A program made the position numbers and the translations under genes. A stretch of 64,000 nt of DNA. Source: Gemmatimonadota bacterium (lineage in GTDB: Bacteria; Gemmatimonadota; Gemmatimonadetes; Gemmatimonadales; Gemmatimonadaceae). The stretch lies in NCBI GenBank assembly GCA_016714015.1, contig JADJNZ010000006.1, forward strand, positions 372,001 to 436,000. Reading direction: 5' to 3'. Below the pieces are notes generated by a model. That model was not told the origin of the DNA. It saw only the letters and a program-made list of their open reading frames with translations, and did not search any database. Below are positions 60,202-64,000 of the stretch, in pieces. Position 1 is the stretch's first letter. Every line of letters begins with the position of its first letter.

Positions 60202-61914
60202 ATGCGCCTCCACCTCCCTGCCCTCCGTCGCCGCGTCATCCTCGGCGCGATCCTGCTCACCGCCGCCTGCGGCCGCGAGACGGTCCCCGATGTCATCCTG
60301 TTCAACGGCCGTATCTGGAGCGGCGACTCGACGATCGCCGATGCGACGGCGATCGCGGTGAAGGGAGACCGGATCCTCGCCATCGGTCGCGATGCCGACG
60401 TGCGACGACTCGCCGGAGACGGGACCACCGCGATCGATCTCGATGGCCGGCGCGTGATCCCCGGCTTCCACGATGCGCACTGGCACCTGCCCACGCGGCG
60501 CTCCGCCGACCTGGTCGGCGCGAAGGATCCGGAGGAGATCATCGCGCGACTCAGGGCCTTCGCCGACTCCGTCCCCGCCGACGCCTGGCTCACGGGGCGC
60601 GGGTGGACGCCGGACATGTTCCCGCGGAACACCGCGCATCGACGGTACCTCGACACCGCGTTCCCCGACCGACCGGTCCTCCTCACCGATCGCGATGGGC
60701 ATCAGACCCTCGCCAACCAGCGCGCGCTCGCGATCGCCGGCGTGGGGATCGAGACGCCGGAGCCGGCGGGCGGCGCGATCATCCGCGATGTGGGCGGCGC
60801 GCCGACCGGACTGCTGCAGGAGACGGCGAGCCAACTCGTCCGCAAGGAGCTCCCCGACCCCGACGCGAACGAGGTCTATGCCGCGCTGCGCTACGAGATG
60901 CATCGCGCCGCGTCGCTCGGCCTGACGGCGCTGCAGGTGGCGAACGCGCTCGGGGACGCCGAGCAGGCGGCCTTCGATCGCGCGCGCACGGAGGACTCGC
61001 TGCTCGTGCGGTTCCGCGTGGCGTTGCCATTCATCCAGGTCCCCGGCGATTCCGCCTTCGCGGCCTGGCGCGCGCTGGGGGAGCGGTGGTCGGGACCGCT
61101 GCTGCGCACGGGGATCGCGAAGGGGATGCTCGACGGGACCGTCGATGCGGCGACGGCGGCGATGCTCGCCCCCTACGCGATCGGCGGGCAGACCGGACTC
61201 CCGCGCTGGAGCGACGCCGACCTCGCCGATGCCGTGACGCGCTACGACAGCGCGGGGATCCAGGTGGAGCTGCACGCGATCGGCGATCGCGCGGTGCGGA
61301 TGGCGCTCGATGCGTTCGGCGCGGCGGCCGCGCGCAACGGGCCGCGCGACCGTCGGCACCGCGTGGAGCACCTCGAGGTGCCCGACCCCGCCGACCTCCC
61401 GCGCTTCCGCGAGCTGGGCGTGATCGCGTCCACGCAGGCGATCTTCGCCACGCCGGACGCGACGACGATGACCAACTACGTCCCGATGCTCGGGCCCGTC
61501 CGCGAGACGCACGCGATGCCGTTCAAGGCCCTCGACGACGCGGGCGCGATGCAGGCGTTCGGCAGCGACTACCCCGTCTTCCCCATGGACCCGCTCCTCG
61601 GCACCTGGATCGCGGTGACGCGCCAGCTGCCCGACGGCTCACCGGCGGGCGGTTGGCAGCCGCAGCATCGGATCGACGTGGAGGCGGCGCTCCGGCACTA
61701 CACGCACGGATCGGCCTACGCGGCCTTCCGCGAGCAGGAGCTCGGAACGCTCGCGCCGGGGATGCTCGCCGATCTCGTCGTGCTCTCGGAGGAGATCATC
61801 GGGACGGCGCCCACCGCGCTGCTGCGCGCGAAGCCGGTCCTCACGATGATGGGCGGGCGCGTCACGCATCGCGCCGCGGACTTCAGCGCCGCGGGCGGTG
61901 CATCCCGACCATGA
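60202..61914 (+). CDS. Amidohydrolase lipoprotein (YtcJ-like, Amidohydro_3)
   Basis: A 570-residue metal-dependent amidohydrolase. A lipoprotein signal (ILLTAACG, Cys at about 23) is followed by FNGRIWSGD, the first metal-binding HDAHWHLP, then QVELHAIGDRAVRMALDAFG, HRVEHLEVPD and FGSDYPVFP, the last holding the catalytic Asp. Such YtcJ-like enzymes cleave amide or urethane bonds of unknown substrates. I chose the ATG at 60202 for the lipobox; an ATG six codons earlier (60184) is possible. Its 3' end overlaps the PagL gene tail by 32 bases. Confidence 0.9.
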   Translation: MRLHLPALRRRVILGAILLTAACGRETVPDVILFNGRIWSGDSTIADATAIAVKGDRILAIGRDADVRRLAGDGTTAIDLDGRRVIPGFHDAHWHLPTRRSADLVGAKDPEEIIARLRAFADSVPADAWLTGRGWTPDMFPRNTAHRRYLDTAFPDRPVLLTDRDGHQTLANQRALAIAGVGIETPEPAGGAIIRDVGGAPTGLLQETASQLVRKELPDPDANEVYAALRYEMHRAASLGLTALQVANALGDAEQAAFDRARTEDSLLVRFRVALPFIQVPGDSAFAAWRALGERWSGPLLRTGIAKGMLDGTVDAATAAMLAPYAIGGQTGLPRWSDADLADAVTRYDSAGIQVELHAIGDRAVRMALDAFGAAAARNGPRDRRHRVEHLEVPDPADLPRFRELGVIASTQAIFATPDATTMTNYVPMLGPVRETHAMPFKALDDAGAMQAFGSDYPVFPMDPLLGTWIAVTRQLPDGSPAGGWQPQHRIDVEAALRHYTHGSAYAAFREQELGTLAPGMLADLVVLSEEIIGTAPTALLRAKPVLTMMGGRVTHRAADFSAAGGASRP

Positions 61915-62608
61915 GGAGATGCGAGGCGACGCCGGGATTCTCGCCGGCCGTGCCCGCGTTCGAGATGTGATGGAAGCGGTAGGCGAGCGTGATGCCACGC
62001 TCGGTCGGCGGGCCGAAGCGCAACCCCACCTCCGCGCTCGCCGTGAAGTTGAACTGTGCGGCCTGCGTGGTGGGCACGCGTTCGCTGAAGAGCAACGCCC
62101 CGCCCGACACGCCGATCCAGGGCGAGACGGGTCCGCGACGATGGAAGCGGCGCACGAGTCCCAGCGGCGCGATACCGGCGCCGAGCGGCGCACCCGGCGG
62201 GAAGAGGCCGCTCCCGTCCGCCGGATCGGGCGGCAGAACGCAGAGCGCCGCGGTCGGGCATGGCACGCCGGCACCGCGCAGGCTCACGAGCGGCGGACTC
62301 AGCCGCGCGAGCGGGATGACGTCGATCGTCCACTCGAGCGTCGGGAACTCGCCCTCCGCGGCGCGCGCGCCGATGGGGCGCGAGAGCCGCACGGCGAGCT
62401 GGCCGAAGCGCATGTGCGGGGTCTCGCCGAGGATCCCCCACTGCGGCGACCGCCCGCTGAGCGCGCCCCAGAACTCGAGCGCGCCATTGCGCGGGTCGAG
62501 TCGCTCGGACTGCGCGCCCGCGGTGGCGGCGTCGAACAGGAGCGCCGTCATGGCGAGCACCACACCGAACGCCGTGCGACCCGCCGTCCACCGTCCGCGC
62601 ACCGTCAC
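61883..62608 (-). CDS. PagL-like lipid A 3-O-deacylase family protein
   Basis: A 241-residue outer-membrane beta-barrel protein of the acyloxyacyl hydrolase/PagL family. A signal peptide ends TAGAQS, and the C-terminal part has YRFHHISNAGTAGENPG, the HxSN active-site block, with His and Ser as catalytic pair. The enzyme would remove the 3-position acyl chain from lipid A. Its GTG start overlaps the MFS stop by four bases. Acidic catalytic residue not clear. This is strong evidence for a Gram-negative outer membrane with lipid A or a similar glycolipid. Confidence 0.82.
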   Translation of the reverse strand: MTVRGRWTAGRTAFGVVLAMTALLFDAATAGAQSERLDPRNGALEFWGALSGRSPQWGILGETPHMRFGQLAVRLSRPIGARAAEGEFPTLEWTIDVIPLARLSPPLVSLRGAGVPCPTAALCVLPPDPADGSGLFPPGAPLGAGIAPLGLVRRFHRRGPVSPWIGVSGGALLFSERVPTTQAAQFNFTASAEVGLRFGPPTERGITLAYRFHHISNAGTAGENPGVASHLLMVGMHRPRR

Positions 62609-64000
62609 CCCTGCACGGGGCGCGCACTTCGGCCGGTATCGAGGATGTCCACGTCCTTCGTCTCACGCAGGAAGAGCGCCCCCACCACGAACGTCATGCT
62701 CGCGATGATGACCGGGTACCACAGCCCGGAGTAGATGTCCCCGCGTGCGGCGACGATCGCGAAGGCCGTGGTGGGGAGGAATCCGCCGAACCACCCGTTG
62801 CCGATGTGATAGGGCAACGACATCGACGTGTAGCGGATGCGCGTGGGGAACATCTCGACGAGCATCGCGGCGATCGGCCCGTAGACCAGCGTGACGTAGA
62901 GGACGAGGACCCAGAGGACGAGGACGACCATCGGCTTGTCGATCGCCGCGGGATCGGCGGTGGCAGGGTAGCCGGCGGCATCGAGTGCGGCCTTGAGCGC
63001 GGCGTCGAACCGCGGCTTCTCGCCCGACTGCGCGACCGCATCGAACGCGGGGATCGCGACCTCGCCGACGCGGATCACCGCCGGACCGCTCGCGTCGGGG
63101 CCGTTGGTGTACGGGACGCCGCGCGCCACCAGCGCGGCCTTCGCGACGTCGCAGCTCGAGGTGAACTTGCTCGTCCCCACCGGATTGAACTGCACCGAGC
63201 ACTCGGCGGGATCGGCGGTCACGACCACCGGGGCGCTCAGCTGAGCCGCCTCGAGCGCGGGGTTGGCGTAGTGCGTGAGGGCCCGGAACAGCGGGAAGTA
63301 GGTGAGCGCCGCGAGCGCGCAGCCGAGCAGGATGATCGGCTTGCGGCCGATCCGGTCGGAGAGGGTGCCGAACACCACGAAGAACGGCGTACCCAGGAGC
63401 AGCGAGACCGCCACGAGGATGTTCGCGGTCGAGGTCTCGACCTTGAGCGTCTGCGTGAGGAAGAAGAGCGTGTAGAACTGCCCGGTGTACCAGACGACCG
63501 CCTGACCCGCGGTCAGGCCGAAGAGCGCGAGCAGCACGATCTTCAGGTTCCCCCACTCGGCGAACGACTCGGTGAGCGGCGCCTTGGACCGCGTCCCCTC
63601 GGCCTTCATCGCCTTGAAGACCGGCGATTCATCGAGCGCCAGCCGGATCCACACCGAGATCCCGAGCAGCAGCAGCGAGACGAGGAACGGGATCCGCCAT
63701 CCCCACGATTCGAAGGCTTCCGTGCCGAGCGTGACGCGGCAGGCGAGGATGACGAGGAGCGAGAGGAAGAGCCCCATCGTCGCGGTCGTCTGGATCCACG
63801 AGGTGTACGCGCCCCGCGCGCCCGGCGGCGCGTGCTCGGCGACGTAGGTCGCCGCCCCGCCGTACTCACCGCCGAGCGCGAGCCCCTGCAGGAGGCGCAT
63901 CAGCACCAGCAGCACCGGCGCCGCGATCCCGATCGACGCGTACGACGGCAGGACGCCGACCACGAAGGTCGAGACGCCCATGATGAGGATCGTGATCAGG
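62605..64000 (-). CDS. MFS transporter, MHS family, truncated by right window edge
   Basis: At least 464 residues of a metabolite:H+ symporter (MHS, ProP/KgtP-like) MFS protein. The reading is open to the last base, so the first helix or so is missing. Marks: LMRLLQGLALGGEYGGAATY (MHS signature), GTLSDRIGRKPIILLG (motif A repeat) and EMFPTRIRYTSMSLPYHIGN (late helix). An unusual periplasmic insert of about 120 residues with two cysteines lies between helices (around 63000-63250). It probably imports an organic acid, proline or betaine. Coupled to the PagL-like gene by a 4-base overlap. Confidence 0.88.
   Translation of the reverse strand, partial: LITILIMGVSTFVVGVLPSYASIGIAAPVLLVLMRLLQGLALGGEYGGAATYVAEHAPPGARGAYTSWIQTTATMGLFLSLLVILACRVTLGTEAFESWGWRIPFLVSLLLLGISVWIRLALDESPVFKAMKAEGTRSKAPLTESFAEWGNLKIVLLALFGLTAGQAVVWYTGQFYTLFFLTQTLKVETSTANILVAVSLLLGTPFFVVFGTLSDRIGRKPIILLGCALAALTYFPLFRALTHYANPALEAAQLSAPVVVTADPAECSVQFNPVGTSKFTSSCDVAKAALVARGVPYTNGPDASGPAVIRVGEVAIPAFDAVAQSGEKPRFDAALKAALDAAGYPATADPAAIDKPMVVLVLWVLVLYVTLVYGPIAAMLVEMFPTRIRYTSMSLPYHIGNGWFGGFLPTTAFAIVAARGDIYSGLWYPVIIASMTFVVGALFLRETKDVDILDTGRSARPVQG

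Overview
This window is ordinary chromosomal DNA from a very GC-rich Gram-negative bacterium. Several traits point to the Gemmatimonadota or a near relative in the FCB group: many secreted proteins whose signal peptides end just before a glutamine, several lipoproteins, an ECF sigma/anti-sigma/DUF4097 cluster, LVIVD-repeat and S9 peptidase genes, and a PagL-like outer-membrane enzyme. The assignment is an inference from gene content. I saw no rRNA, tRNA, transposase, integrase, phage gene or CRISPR array. Genes are dense, short operons alternate on both strands, and many neighbours overlap by 4 bases.

Layout. 1-7.6 kb: the end of a beta-lactamase-family hydrolase, a di-haem cytochrome c peroxidase, a four-gene Att-like ABC exporter operon ending in a permease-half/CrtC fusion, a YceI protein and a DtxR/MntR regulator. 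7.7-20.6 kb: secreted proteins, an S9 peptidase broken by one missing base, a PAP2/NUDIX/rhodanese operon, an LVIVD-repeat protein, SDF and OPT transporters and a HAD phosphatase. 20.6-26.1 kb: an adenine DNA methylase (also broken by one missing base) overlapped by a DEAH/SNF2-type helicase, the only defence-like locus here. 26.8-30.7 kb: ECF sigma factor, anti-sigma factor and three DUF4097 proteins in tandem.

30.7-42 kb: small envelope proteins, a pterin dehydratase, an MFS exporter, a Rieske protein, an arginase plus TIGR00300 (ornithine-to-proline) pair, a sodium:solute symporter preceded by a 32-residue membrane peptide, and a cardiolipin-synthase-like enzyme. 42.7-47.2 kb: a molybdenum hydroxylase operon (2Fe-2S subunit, Moco subunit, XdhC chaperone, MocA-like cytidylyltransferase). 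47.2-57.2 kb: envelope lipoprotein, DUF5683-like protein, S41 protease and TPR protein, then hydrolases, a DCC-family protein, a methyltransferase and a six-bladed-propeller protein. 57.3-64 kb: an MgtE-like Mg2+ transporter, a block of almost pure G/C, a PQQ-type sugar dehydrogenase, an amidohydrolase, a PagL-like deacylase and a truncated MFS transporter.

The best leads are the methylase-helicase pair, the FtsX-half/CrtC fusion in a five-component exporter, the Gln-at-+1 signal-peptide rule, the 32-residue peptide before the symporter, and signs of sequence-quality problems (two one-base homopolymer deletions and a 184-base stretch without A or T).
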